Below, piece by piece: positions 46,230 through 58,899 of a stretch of 64,000 nucleotides of DNA (its first letter is position 1; each line of letters opens with the position of its first letter). Origin of the DNA: Psettodes erumei (lineage: Eukaryota > Chordata > Actinopteri > Pleuronectiformes > Psettodidae); NCBI GenBank assembly GCA_016785225.1, contig JAFBJZ010000324.1, positions 457,501-521,500 on the forward strand. The letters run 5' to 3'. Under the pieces are notes generated by a model. That model saw only the letters and a list, made by a program, of their open reading frames with translations. It was not told where the DNA came from and did not search any database. The position numbers and the translations under genes are program-made.

Positions 46230-47190
46230 GTCAGCCTGACAGAGACAGGCAGACTGGCAGGCCCACTTGTCACTGGCTAAGCTGGTGAACTGACAAGTGT
46301 GTGTTTGTGTGTGTTTGCATGCGTGGTGTGTATGACAGAGAGTGGGTGCTGGTTTTTTTTGTGCCTCTATACTCTTATGTTTTTCACGTGTATGTACATA
46401 TTTCATTTCCGTGCGTGCATGTGACTGCGCGCGGACTCGAACAGCGGGGTTCTGGCATCGACTAAGCCGAAGCCCGAGCAGGATGCGAGTGCGCTGACTG
46501 ATGCCGACAGACACGCTGAGGACATGATGAAAGTACCACAGGCCCACGTTTTCCAACATGAATGTGCTTGTCACCAGACCGACTCCAGCTTTCCTGGAGT
46601 CCTAAGCAGGATTTTTATTTGATCCCCCCCCCCCCACAACAACAACAACACACACACACACACTTAAAAAACATATCATACATGCTTTCAGAGCTCGGTG
46701 AATCCTCCTCTTGTTGCAGTTGTAATTTCTGTTCTTGGGGCAGATGACTAAAACCAGGGGAATTTAAACTGCCAGCATTCAACATGAAATACGTCTTTAT
46801 GCTGACAACGTCTTACTCTCTTTTCGAGACCCTCATAAATCCCCGCAAGAGGGTATTAAACTCACCAACACAACCTCAGCTCTTCGGTGAATTAAGACAC
46901 ACACAGCTCATCCAGAGGAAGCTGTAGGTGTTTCGAAAAACTGCCGAGCTGTCAGACCCGTGCGCTCTCAACTCGCTCTCATCTCGTTATTCACCGCGAC
47001 CCCCCGACGAAATTAATATACGTGAAAAGACGCTGAAACAAACATTCGAAACCAGGCTTTACAGAAAAAGTGTCAACAAAGCTAAAAGGTGAGAAAATGT
47101 GTCAGTTTTCTTTGTCTTTGTCAGTTTATGTGAACATAAGAGGCGTACTTGATGATGTTGAATGATCTGACGTGTTACAGATAAGGGCAG
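46230..47190. other. Noncoding sequence
   Basis: It holds a C12 run passing into (AAC)n(AC)n at 46624-46663. Otherwise unique and without gene evidence. Confidence 0.55.
46624..46663. repeat. C12(AAC)n(AC)n compound repeat
   Basis: C-run, then four AAC units, then about seven AC units. Confidence 0.95.
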
Positions 47191-47394
47191 GAGATGGCGT
47201 GTGAACATTGTATGCACTTTCTATGCTTTCTTTATGATTCTGAGTTGCAGTGTGAACAGTGTTACAGTGACCTGTTGTCCAGAAACCCTCTCATCATGTC
47301 CCCAACCAGGAGATGGTTAAATGGCTCCTGCACACCAGTCACAGGCTCTGTGGTCCAGTCAGGCAACAATAATCCAATTTGTACTGCAAGTAAG

Positions 47395-47710
47395 TTACAG
47401 GGTTTTTTTCCACCTTGACTTCCCCCCTTCTCAGCTGCCAGACCTTTATGTTCAGCGCAGTTACTTCGTGCTTCTTCCCCTGGATAATAGTGTTTGCTGG
47501 TGTTTTGACCCTCTCGTCTGCTCTTCGTGGACTTCTCGTCTCTGCCTTGCTGGAGTTGTTTGCCCGTGTTCGGCTGCCTCACCTTCCCATAAGCCTCTTT
47601 TGTTCCCCTTTTCTGTTTTTTCTTTTTGGTTTTGTTTTGTTATTAAACCACTGAGCTGAATTAGCTCTGCTTCAGCATCCGTCTTTGAGTTCACAGTATC
47701 ATCGGTTAGC
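47395..47710 (+). repeat. LTR/retroelement-end-like segment
   Basis: A long T/C-rich stretch with ccagacctttatgtt, gtgttttgaccct, tctgccttgctgg and gtttgcc...cctcacc is followed by ttttggttttgtttt and the polyadenylation-type attaaa (47641-47647), and then gcttcagcatccgtctttgagttcaca. This layout resembles the 3' end or LTR R-U5 region of fish Gypsy-like elements, which end in similar '..cctgc-gcatttgagtcc..aca' wording. Terminal dinucleotides and target duplications were not found, so the class is uncertain. Confidence 0.3.
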
Positions 47711-47714
47711 CTTC

Positions 47715-49500
47715 TTGCGTCAGCCTCTGACCCACCAAGACTGTTTTGAGAACAAGAACAGCTTTTAATGAATATTAGATTTTATTTTTTTTTTCCTCTT
47801 CATGTGTCGTTCTTTCTGAGCACGGTGGTGGTGCGAACGTTAAAATAGGTCTTAAATTTCATTCGTGACGGTCTCACAAAATCTTAGATTCCCAACTTAG
47901 TTTGAAACGTGCAGAAAGCGCAGAACAGCCGATGTTGTCGTCATGCTGTGGAAAACGTCCGCCCCCACGTTTGTGTCGCCGCAGAAAGAGCCCCGGATGA
48001 AAAGCTAATTTCCCCGCTTCCATCCGAGCATCTTTATTCAGCCGGAGCTCCAGTTTTTCACTTTGTCTTGGCAAGGCAAAGTAAACAGCACTGCCAGAGC
48101 CAGTCAGCCAATATGGTGTAACTGATTTAAGGCGGATTAGAGATTCCTGTGCTAAGCCTGAGAGAATCCTCTCAAATATTCACAGACGCACTGAATTAGT
48201 GAAAGAAACAATAGCCATTTTCAATGCATCTTATGTAAAATGTTTGCATCCTGTGATACTCGCGGTCGCTGTAGGTGGCTGGCTTTACGTCTGGGGAACA
48301 TGTGACGTGATTAGAATTTCGAGGCCGCTCGGAGCCCTGACATTTTCTTCACGGAGTTTAAACAGGAACAGAGGTTTAAAAGCGCACGTCGCCATCTTTC
48401 CAACAACATAAACAAGCTCCACTGTTTTTTTTCCTCGTAGCCGGAGCTGTCATTAAGGCTCGATCCCGGTCTCCCCGTGGCTTTGACTCCAGCTAATTCC
48501 CAGAAAAGCTTTTTTGCTCAGAGGGAGTGAAATTGCTCCTAGTTGGTGACTATTGAGACGGCATTATTCTTCGCTTTTTTTCCTTTTACTTACACAACAA
48601 ATGCTCGTCACCTCTGAAAGCAATATACAGTGGCTTATAATGCAGAGGGACGGATGAAGAAGAAATGGCCTCTGTTTGTACTACATCAATTATATATTCA
48701 GTCCAGACATTCCTGTTTTCAGCTGTGAGTAAGACTGAAGGCTAAACACATCTGGTGAAACAGCCTTTTTTTGTACTGTGATTATTTCAAACGCACAAAC
48801 ACTGAATATATCTCAAGAATGTATCATTAATAAGCCGCGGTGAAAGCTGAAAGGATTTCCAGGAATTTCCTCGCTTTATGTTGCAGAGTGAAAACACGGA
48901 GGGACGTCGGAATTCATTCACAAAGCGAGCTTTGGTTTTTAGCAACGTCGCATCGTTCTCCTGTTCTGTCTTGTTGATGATTGGGGTGCATGACCCCCAC
49001 CTTCGCCACCAATTATACAACCCCCACCCCAACACCTCCCGAAATTAATTGCATACACGATCCAGTCGTGGGAAGCAGAGTTGCTGATGTTACATCCAGC
49101 ATGAACAGCGTGTTAGTCTTCACAGGCTGCGTTCAGGCGCAGTACCGAGTTGCAGGTCGCCTCATTAGGAAGCTCTCTGAGCTCAGTTCATAATCAGTCG
49201 TTACGCACTTAAAACTCGGGGGAAAAAGAAGGCACGTGTTCACGTATGCGAAGGTGAGCTAATACATGCCTGGTGTCGACAGCTGGACTGATTAAAATAG
49301 ACCTTTTTCACAGCTGACATTTTGACGTATCATAGCAGGAAAAGGTCATTAATGCTATTAGTTACACCTGTGCTTTTCCTGCTTTGACACGTCAGAGCCA
49401 CAAAAAACAGAATGAAATAGAGAAGGCCTGTGGGAGCGCGTGTCTCCTCTCTGTGGACAGGCCCAGGCAATAGTCCCATATTTGTATTATTATTATTTCT
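47715..49500. other. Noncoding sequence
   Basis: Unique sequence with T-runs (47789-47798, 48426-48432). No gene is supported. Confidence 0.5.
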
Positions 49501-49529
49501 TTTTACTGTTACTTTTCTCTCTCTCGCAG

Positions 49530-49580
49530 GTTAATGAACTTCTCTTCTTAACTTTTCTCTCATTTTGAAAACTCCTAAAG
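49530..49580 (+). other. Possible 51-nt noncoding exon
   Basis: An excellent acceptor (tttactgttacttttctctctctcgcag, AG at 49528-49529) and an excellent donor AAAG|GTAAGTAC (GT at 49581-49582) flank 51 bases. All three frames contain a stop, so if spliced it would be an untranslated exon or a poison exon. Confidence 0.35.
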
Positions 49581-49589
49581 GTAAGTACG

Positions 49590-51480
49590 CCTGAATTAAT
49601 GTTTCTTTCTGATGAGAAAAGTTCATTTGTTTTGAGCCGGGACAAACTGACCCCAACTCACATCCAGTGAACTTGAGGCAGCCCTTTCAGCCGTGTCTGA
49701 AGGTGAGGAAGAGTATTACTGCGTACGGGTATTAAAACTTAATAGAACAGACAACATCCGCTATAATCGCATGCACGTCCACGTGCTGTCCACATCTGTC
49801 TGCAGCTGTGTGGGAACACATCAGGGCTCAGAGTGGGGGCCCTGCAGCAGCAACATGCTCACGTCGCCTGGTATCACTTGCACATGCAAATTTGTCAGAG
49901 CAGTTCATCGTTAGAGAGCGTTAACGCATCATTATTATGATTATTATTATTATTATTATTTCTCCCCTCTCGGCCCCGTTTCTCTCCTCTAGACCCAGCC
50001 GGTCGGTGCAGATGGCCGCCCACCGCGAGCGTCGTTCTGCGGAAGCTTTCTTCCCATTTTTAAAAATAAGTCTTTCCTCTTTCCTCTCCACTGATGCCAA
50101 GCTCGGCGATGCAGAAGTGAGAGTCACACATCTGAAGCCCTGTATTTACGGTTTGGATAGTTAACGTGAATGTTGTTTATATAGATGTAATTTCACCCTC
50201 CCAGCCAATCAGAAAGCACCATGGGTATGATTATATATAGCCACGGATTATAGTTTTAGTTAAATGTTTGCTTTTTGTTCAATTTTGGACATTAATAAAG
50301 ACGTTTCAGTGTGTCTGTCATGACTGTAAATTTCAACAAGGCACAAATCACATTTTTGTAATGCTTCAAAGCCCTTTTCTTGGCTTGTGTTTTTACCATA
50401 GCCACACAGAACTGGGATGTTTTACTGAGTCAAACGCACAAATCAAGCGTTCTTGGCTGTGATGATGAACAAAGATTACCCAAAGATTAACGTTGCTGAA
50501 GGCACTTCTTTGAATCTGCGTTGTTCCAGCGCTGCGAGTGTTTCTCGGAGTCAAAGCTGCTCGTGAGGCAGAAGTAATGTCAGCGGTGGAGTCAAGGCAC
50601 TTATTCACAGTGCTGGCGAGCCAGCTGGCAGGCTCGCATGGCAGGAATACAGTAGGACTCCAATCAAAGCACATACTGTATGAATGTGAGCACAGTATTG
50701 TTTTTATTCTGCGATTTGTTAGTTTGCTAATCGGTGCCAGCAGCATCACGGGGAAGAGGGATATTCTGAGCGTCAGACACGGAGCTTAGCATCAGTTTAG
50801 ACGTGAATGAGTTTGCTGGGCGACATTCAGACGCTCAGAGCACGCTCACAAATACACATGCAGGAATACATTTATATGCTCTTTTCTTTTTTTATAACCA
50901 GCACATGATGCTCCTCATGACTGCATGCAATTTATGATATCGCATTGTGTTCTTGTTTTTCTAATCTCCAATCTTTGTGCATTGATCGAGATGTGTACTC
51001 CACCCAATTACCAGTTTTTTGTGCAGATATCCATTGCAAAGACAATATATGTGAGACAGAGGTCTGCTCTCTGAGTGCTTTCTGCTCAGTTTGTGTTGCA
51101 ACTCTTAAAGTCTTAAAATTGTGTGCATTCCTTTAATCTGTTTTTAATGTAAAACTCCTGATTTGTGCAGTTTTAAGTATCCAATATATGTAATCAGGGT
51201 ACTGCATTTATAATATCCTCACTCTGTGCATATTTGCCTGTCCAGTTGCCTCCAAGATTTTTTTTTTTTTTTTTTACAGGTACGCATTCACCTGCAGGCA
51301 GTGACGTGCCAGTCTCTGCTTACGAAAGCCCATGAGAAGCAGCGCCTTTCATACGCCCCTGCTGCCGGAAGTGTCTTCAAACAACAAAATAAAAAGAAAA
51401 TAAATCAAAAAATCTCCTTTAAGACAGTCAGGCAGTCGGCCTTTCAAAATAAAGGCTGATTGAAACGCGTCTGCCGGGTG
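49590..51480. other. Mostly noncoding; two terminal-exon-like segments
   Basis: (ATT)n lies at 49930-49961 and a T18 run at 51258-51275. Segments 50530-50789 and 51280-51459 on plus each follow a good acceptor and stay open to a stop, but encode no recognisable protein (see findings). Confidence 0.45.
49930..49961. repeat. (ATT)n microsatellite
   Basis: About ten ATT units with one interruption. Confidence 0.95.
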
Positions 51481-51690
51481 GAGTTTGAGGGGATGAAGAC
51501 TGAGCGCGTGCGTGTTTCTCCCTTTAATCGCCGCCGGCACCGTAATGACCAATCAGCGGCCGTTTCAACTTCTCAATTTGGTGATTTGATTGGGGGGGGG
51601 GTGGGTGGGTGGGGTGGGCTGCGGGGCGGGCGGTTGGTAGAGCGAGGTTAGGGACTGACGGGGAGAGAGAGAGAGAGAGAGCACGGGAGA
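51480..51690 (+). promoter_or_regulatory. CpG promoter with opposed CCAAT boxes and GC box
   Basis: CpG-rich sequence carries a consensus NF-Y site GACCAATCAG (51547-51556), a second CCAAT in the opposite orientation (TTGATTGG, 51586-51593), a G-run tract with repeated GGGT (51591-51619) and a GC box GGGGCGGGC (51623-51631). A (GA)n stretch follows at 51663-51681. No TATA box. The arrangement matches a typical TATA-less vertebrate promoter firing rightwards into the exon at about 51690-51777. The G tract can form a quadruplex between the CCAAT boxes and the start site. Confidence 0.6.
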
Positions 51691-51777
51691 GACGGGGACG
51701 GGCTGGGGGAGCGGCAGTCAGTCTCCGCTGGATTCACTGTCGGTTGTTGCCCGTTAAGGCTCCGTCCACACGCAGCG
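51690..51777 (+). other. Probable noncoding first exon
   Basis: Downstream of the CpG promoter, GC-rich sequence ends in CACACGCAGCG|GTAAGTGG, a near-ideal splice donor (GT at 51778-51779). The exon has no ATG after about 51690 in this span, so translation would start in a later exon. The start is approximate, set from the distance to the GC box and GA tract. The sequence after the donor is AT-rich and intron-like. Gene identity unknown. Confidence 0.5.
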
Positions 51778-52611
51778 GTAAGTGGCGCCTCCTCCGCGGC
51801 TGCCGCCCGTCACAAGCGCTCCGACGGTCTCCGAACGTGTTGTTCTTTATTTATTTATTTTAATTTTAATTATTGTGATGCGGTTGGCTCCGGGGTCGGA
51901 GTCACGTTAATGCGGAAGCTGCTGTAGTTGTTTAATTAGAATTAAGAGCCTGTCGGCGGCGGCGCTGGTGGATGAGCCGGTGGATGGTGGGTGGGTGGGA
52001 AAGTGAGGAAAACAAATGTGGCACCGAGCAACTTTATTCCGCATCAGGCTCCGTTCGTATCGTTTTTGGAGAAGAAAAGAATAAAAGTGTGTGATTTTTT
52101 ATTTCCACCTTCATTCGTCATTAATCGTAGGTTTAAGTTGATTCCCAGATTCTCGCATTAACGGCGAGGGCAGAACTTGTGTGGAAGTTAACATATTTGA
52201 AATTTAATCGAAAAATTCTTATTAATTATCATACTTATTTGTCGTGTGTAGGCTGGATGATGGTGATAAAACGATGGTTCGCCGCCTGCCTTGGTGAACT
52301 TGTGTTTAAACGGAGGGTTAAGAAAAGAGGTGCTGCACTGTAAAAACATATTTTTTTAAAAAAAACAACAACTTTAGATCCAAAATGTGTGGCGCAGTTT
52401 TCTTTCTCGGCAGGTTGGCAGTTTTTTTCTGCCGTCAGCAGAAATGTGGGCTCGTGTTGGGCATCATCATCATCATTTGGAAAAGTAGGTGTGTGGTGGG
52501 AACATTAGTGAGAATGATACTGGAGATGTGATCAGTGGGAGCTCGAAAGATAAAGTGCATGTTGTTTGTTTCCTGTTTCAGTTATTGTGGTTTGTTCAGT
52601 ATGGAGAAAGT

Positions 52612-52707
52612 GAGAGAGAGAGAGAGACGAGCAGAGTGAAGTGATGCTGATCCGTTCGGACTGATTTTCATGTCTTTTTCCAACTCTCTCTCTCTCTCTC
52701 TCTCTCT
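52612..52707. repeat. (GA)8 ... (CT)12 inverted pair
   Basis: Complementary dinucleotide arrays separated by about 56 bases. Confidence 0.9.
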
Positions 52708-55700
52708 GACTCCATCTTGGTCCTTCCATCCTGACATTAGTCTCTAATTAGATGACATAAATCTCTCTGAAGAGATTTTTGTTTTTTAAATCCAGGTCTC
52801 TCCATGTCCTGCATCGTCGGTCAGATAAAATATCAGACATCACATTTAAATGCAGTCCCATCCCATCACGGCTTCCCTGCTTTATCTCTGTATGAATTGT
52901 TTTTTTCCTCATCACTGTTGGCCTTTTATTTGTTCATTTTTGGACTTGCTGTGTTTAGGGGCTGGTAATGAATGGGTGACTGTGAAATTGGGTTAAATGT
53001 GCACGTTCCCTCAGACTGGACTGCCTGAGCGGTGGTGGCGGCAGCAGGGTTCGTTTCTTTTCTTTTCCTTTTTTTTTTGGGCGAACGGTGGCAGCAAATC
53101 AAGGCTGGTGAGCGTTGGATTTAACCTGCTCGGGGAGCCAGATGGGTGGGGTTTGCAACATCTGGGCAGCTGTGGCAGCAGCGGCGTAAAATTAGTGTAA
53201 TAAATGCTTTACAGTGCTGTCTGTGGTTATTAGAACATGATCGTTTGTGGGCCTGTTGGGATTGTGCGTTGGCTTCCTGAAGATTGACATTAGTGATTTT
53301 GGGATTCTTATGAGCTGAAATCTGATTTCCCATGTTTAGATTACATTATTAGATTCTGCTTTATCGTCATCATACTGTACAAGAGTGCACAGAGTACTAG
53401 AAATGCAGTTTAGCATCTGACCAGAAGTGCAACAAAAAGCAGTGAAGTGCAGATTAATGTGTATGATTCGGATATATAAATAACAGCGAGCTGTTTGTGC
53501 TAAGATGTGTACAGCACGGTCAGAGCGCAGAGTAATGTGTGTTTAAATAACTGGGACAGATATTCAAAAGCTTCATGGTCAATTTTCATACAAAAAGAAA
53601 AAGAAATATTCAGTTTGACTGTACCCTCTTATTTCACTAAGGTGGAACATCTCGTAAAAGCAAATATCCACTGAAAGAATATTAATGAAATGGTTGAGGT
53701 GCGTTCGAGGCAGAAGCTTTTAAAGCAGGACGGAGCAGTTTGGGGTTTTTTGGTTTGTTTTAGAAAGTGGTACCTCTTCAAAGTGCTTGTTCACTAGACT
53801 ATCTTTCAGCAAAGTTGTCATGGGCAAATTGTCATTGTGGAATAAGTGGCCGTTGTTTTTATTCTGTAATTCATGATTTGTGTTGTAGTGAAATCTGAAC
53901 TGGCTGAGATTTCAGTGATTCATACTTCAGAAGGATTTGGGGTTTCTCAGCATCACGCTGTGTGTGGAGGGGATTTCAGCACTGACGCCCTCCCTCCATG
54001 TTTACTGTATGTGGCCTGAGTCAGCCCCCGGACATCAGACACCCCCCGCACCCCAACAGCCCATCAATAACACTTAACATTCACAAGGGTGGAACTGGAG
54101 GTTGGCTGCTGGTTCTTACCGACTGTTTGACTGGCTTCTTCAACTCTCACCTGTCCGCTTTTCCAGGCAGCCGTGACTGGAATGAGTGAATTTATATATA
54201 TAATTTATATTATCTAGATTTTAATTGAATTCAAGCAACAGTTTATGGCGAATACGCTGTGAAACATTTTACAGTCGTGTGGTTTCTCAACTTGAGCGTT
54301 TTAACTTGAAAACTTATAGACGCGAGTCGTTGCGACTTGAAATGAGTTGGAAGAAAGAGCGGCTGAGAGCTCATTCACCTCGTTAAATGAAGGTTTGAAA
54401 CAAACAAAACAAAACTGGAATATGAACAGACTTTCCAGCACACCTCATTGTGTAGTTTGAAGAACCCATTCACAATGGAAAGTTGTTGTGTGTCTTTTTA
54501 ATATGTGTTAAGCCAAGTCAGGGTTGTTTCTTTTCAAAATTAAAAAACAATGCTAACCAAGGTTAGTGCTGAATTCAGTCCCTGCCCACACACAACAATA
54601 GCTGAACAAAGTCAATGAGAGCAGCATCTGAACAACTTTTCTCAAGTTCAGGTCACTTACTGTAACTTAATTTAGTTTTACATTTTCAAAACTCCTAAAA
54701 CTCCCATTAAGGAACTTATGTGTCCACGCTGAAATGATTTACAGTGGAGTAAATATGATGAATTCACCAGAACAAACATCCAATCGGTTAAAAAAACCCT
54801 CAAGTCTATTTATTCAAGACGTCCTGGCCAACAATCTGGAACATGAAGAGATTCTTTTCCTGCTAACTGTGTGGACGTCCAGCCTGTGAAGTCCAGCTAA
54901 AGCACTTGGATGACACCGACGCCTGCTGGGCTCAGAAAGCCTGTCCCACTGTACCTGTGTGTACCACCATGCACATCTTTGAGACCGCAACTCTCAAAAC
55001 TACAATGGGGGACTTTGTTTCCTCAGGCTTATCCTCCCAGACTCGCCCCGCTGGACCCAAACCCCAGGGTGGTCCTGACTCCAACCGTGACCGTTAATCA
55101 CTTACTCCATGGAACCTGCACGTGGAAAAATGATGAATCAGCACTTTCATTGGGCGTGGCTTTGTGATCAATCAGCATCTGCACCACTTTATCGTGTGGG
55201 GTCAAACTCAGTGCCGACAATAATAATTACACTGGACTAGACGAGAGATGAAAAATAATAATAATAAAGCTAAAACCAGTGGATTCTACTGGACTGCTCT
55301 TTTAAACAGCACTCGTGCTTTTCATTCACGTTTGTTCATACGCCATATATATAATATTATATATTTCGGTGACCTGGGAAACAGCTGGACAACAGAATCT
55401 CAACTCAAAGCTTCGTTGTGTTTCCCAGGGCTTTCACCCATGTGAAAATTGCTCCCAGAAGACTGAGAGGCAACGGTTTTGTTGCTTTGCAAAGAGAAAA
55501 TAAAAAGCGCAATACAATGAACGCAGGTTGAAGGACAGCATTGATAAAAAATAATATCCTGTAGCAAATGAAAAAAAAATAGCAGGAGGACAAAAGTAGC
55601 ATACAAGGTAACTCAAATAACAAACACGTAAGCAAGACAGAAAAAAAAGATTATTTCAAGCTCTTCGGAGAAAGCTCAAAAAGAGCTTTATGGAAGAAGA

Positions 55701-57135
55701 TGCTGACGCTTCCGGTCTCGGCGGGACGCTCCCAAATCCACAGCGCCACGATGGAGAAAGCTCCGTCACCTTTCGATTTGAGGTCATCGACGGGACGCGT
55801 TAAGCAGTCACAAGTTCAGCGAGATGGAGCCAGGAATAATAATCACTAGGAAAATCAGCGAGGCCGTCGATGAGCAGAGGGAGCGATGGCGTGTCGTAGG
55901 TAAAAGCCCTGCTTCAGCACTCTCGCCGCGCCGGACAAACAAACAGGGCAGAAGAGATAAAAGCACGTAATCCTCTGTATCGCTGCAACCCGGGGAGGAT
56001 CTAAGTATAGCGGCGCTCCCAAGATGACCAGAAAAGCCTGAATCAACAAGTATTTTTCGCGTTGCGCTCCAAATTAGGGCTCGGCAGCCGGCCCGCTGCG
56101 TTCATTAAGACGACGACGGGGGCGGCGTGGACTCGGCTGGAAACACGTTACTGTGGTCGCGCAGAGAGGACAGTTGATTACCGGACACGAGCCGGGTCTT
56201 TGTCCTGTAAAGCTCAGAAAAGACTGGAGCGACTTGATTTTCACATCCACACTTCTTGTGGAAAACTTGAATTCATTGATTTTGTGTTCGCGTGTCCATA
56301 TCCCAACTGGTTTTCTTTTACACGTGCACACAGAAGGAGGACAGTCAGCGTCAGAGGGGTTTCCCCACTGATGACCACTGAACACTGGGATTATTTCCGT
56401 CATATTTGGGTTTTACACTTTCAACCCATGTGTGAGATCCTAATCTAATCTAGTCTTTCACATTAGCTGGTTTCAGCTCGTTGTTCTTTCATTCCTTGAA
56501 GAGGAAGTGCCGACGTCATCGTGTGGTGATAGATGTAGATGGTAACAGATGTTTTCATGGTCCTCCACGTGTAATTAAAACTAATGGCCTGTTTTCCCAT
56601 CCTAATTTCCTTGGAATAAATTTGGACTGAAAAGTTTCAAGGATTTATTCCACTGTCGGGCTGCAAGGCTACTACAGAGAGACTCCATATTTTTCAGGTT
56701 TTCGGTTGAATAATCATCCTTTTTCTTGTGACCTTTTTTTTTTTAATGAGCATTATGATCTTCTTCCCATGAGCCGTCAGGTGTAAATTGTTCACAGTGA
56801 ATTGCAGAAAAGCAGCGTTTCCTGGAAAAGCGCCAGTTGCCCGTGATGATCACTTACTGTATGCAGAGACATTAGGGAGGTCCCCAGATACCGAGGGAGC
56901 GGCCGGCGGAGCGAAGCTGCTGCCGTTATCAGATATCAGTCTGAGTAGATAGTCTTGTTTAAAAAAAAACAAAACAAATCAGTGAATACATGATGTCATC
57001 TGACAGAGGAGCCACTCACACATGTTTAATTATGGAGGCCCTGGATGCTAATGAAGCCCGGGAACCGCTCTGTGTGCTAATGTGTGTTGACACGGCCGAC
57101 GACTGCAGCGACAGTGGTCTTTGTGCTCTGTATGC

Positions 57136-57257
57136 GTGTGTGTGTGTGTGTGTGTGTGGAAGGTGATAACGCTGATTCGGTTCAGGTGCATCGTCAGGTA
57201 CATTAAGTGGATTAAGCAGCTGAAGTGTGTGGTGTGTGTGTGTGTGTGTGTGTGTGT
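57136..57257. repeat. Two (TG)n microsatellites
   Basis: About 11 units at 57136-57158 and about 13 units at 57229-57257, in direct orientation. Confidence 0.95.
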
Positions 57258-57339
57258 TTCGATAATCATATTTCCACAGAAAGCACATTTCCCGTTCACA
57301 TTTCCCTGCTCAGTTTGCTGAGGTCTGTTTTTCTAGCCC

Positions 57340-57910
57340 GCAGACCCCTGTCACCACGGCTGTGTATAATTGCACGGGAAGCGCGGGCCGGCGTTACAAG
57401 ACAACCACAACAGTTAGCTATCTCCTGCGCTGTCCGCAACGCCGGGCAGCAGCAGATACCAAATTGGCGTGCGCGTGAATAGCAGTAGCTTTTAGCGCGC
57501 GGCGGCGGAAAGCATTCGCGTCAGATGAAGAGTTTTTTTCCTCTGACAGGTGTTCAGCCGCATCCGTCTGGAAGAGAGACGCTAAATTGTTGTCTGAAGA
57601 CAACGTCAGCCTTTCCTCTCGACCGGCTTGACAGCTCCTCCAATTACAGCTCTCTAAGCCCGGTGTGTTGTGTTTGCAAATACAGTAGATCGCTGTTCAT
57701 CAAAGCCGGGCGGGTCGGGGGCGAACGAAAAAGATGCTCGCGCCTGCCTCGCTGTTTTGACTGAAATGGCACAAGAGGCCCGTTTTCAATCCCGCCAGCA
57801 ACACCGAGCGGCGCTAATTAGCGTCTGAAGCGTTACGCCGGGTAACGCTCGCCGAACGTGGGAGCGGCCGGGCGAAAACGAGCGGCGTAAAGACGGGAAA
57901 CGTTGGGGAA
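57340..57910. other. CpG-dense stretch
   Basis: Many CpGs (ggcgcgcggcggcgg near 57496, and 57800-57900 with gcggcgctaattagcg, cgccgggtaacgctcgcc). No TATA box, CCAAT box or donor convincingly defines a promoter. Could be an upstream island of the 59.1-kb candidate. Confidence 0.45.
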
Positions 57911-58639
57911 CTCAGTCAGGTGGTCCCCCCCCGACATCAGCCTTTAACACGTGCTGCCACCAGGGCTGGAGATAAAACCTCAGACATGAAGGCCTGTTTG
58001 CTTGGCGCAGCTGTCGACGGTATGATATGGAGCGGAAATTATTTTTAGCGTCTGCAGGTATTTCATTTATTATTTAATCTTTTAAGAATCGTTTTGACCC
58101 CATGGGAAAAGCTGTAAACACAACTCCTGACATATCGCGGCGTCAGATGTGAAATGTGTCGGCAGACGCTTATTTATTTACGCATGCGGCAGAAGTGTCT
58201 TGGTGCAGTATCCTCTTGTAGCTTTGGTTTTTAACTCCGGAAACGTTTTTCTTGAAAAACCAAATAACAGCAACTAGAAAGCCACATGATGCCGAGCCGC
58301 TGATAATCCTCTGTGGATTCGGGACATCATCTTTGATATCACACATCCGTGGTTATAAAAAATATTGATTCTCTGCTCGCTCGGTTCAGAACGGTAGCCA
58401 CGGTTAGTGAAGCGGTAGCCCCACTGCGTCCGGAGGAGCTGGAGGGCCGCGGCGAGGCAGCGTTTTAAGAAGTGGTGTGCAGGGCTGGTTTGGAACATGC
58501 TTAATGTATGAAGCGGCCGCTGCAGGAGTGCCTGGCTTTTTAAGTTTTAAAATCCATTTTAACTCCAAGCTGACTGCAGCCGCCGTCCCCCACAAAGGGA
58601 TTAGACACTTACAGTCACCTTTCAAGCATGCAAGTGGTT

Positions 58640-58698
58640 TGGATTGTAAATTTCCCCACTGTGGGATTAATAAAGGATTATCTTTCTTATTTGTAACT
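58640..58698 (+). repeat. Fish retroposon 3' tail (aaatttccccactgtgggatt type)
   Basis: gtaaatttccccactgtggg (58646-58665) followed by attaataaaggattatctttctta matches the abundant fish LINE/SINE terminus 'aatttccccactgtgggactaataaaggatatctt(atctt)n'. Only the tail is recognisable. Confidence 0.55.
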
Positions 58699-58899
58699 GA
58701 AAATACAGAGTTGTGAAATTTGCAGCGTATTCTCTTAAAGTCGCGTCACGTTGACAACGTGGTGAGTCGCACATTTTTGGACTCGCACCACAGAAACTTC
58801 AGAAAAGGAGGGAATACTATCATTGCGTATTACTTGGCGTCACGCCGCCCCACCCTTCTTCCGCCGTCTCCGCTCCCATCACAGTTCATTTTACAGTAT

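Larger units (their letters stand above)
51790..57330. other. Intron-like noncoding sequence
   Basis: It contains (GA)8 at 52612-52627 and (CT)12 at 52684-52707 (an inverted pair), an A/T-rich stretch at 52350-52370, (TA)n at 54192-54202, and (TG)n at 57136-57158 and 57226-57257. Several isolated minus-strand GTAAGTGA-type donors (54657, 56847) have no exon behind them. No coding exon is supported. Confidence 0.5.

Noticed and set aside
46098..46574. 158-codon open frame on minus
   Set aside because: Largely Val-Cys repeat from the (CA)41 array.
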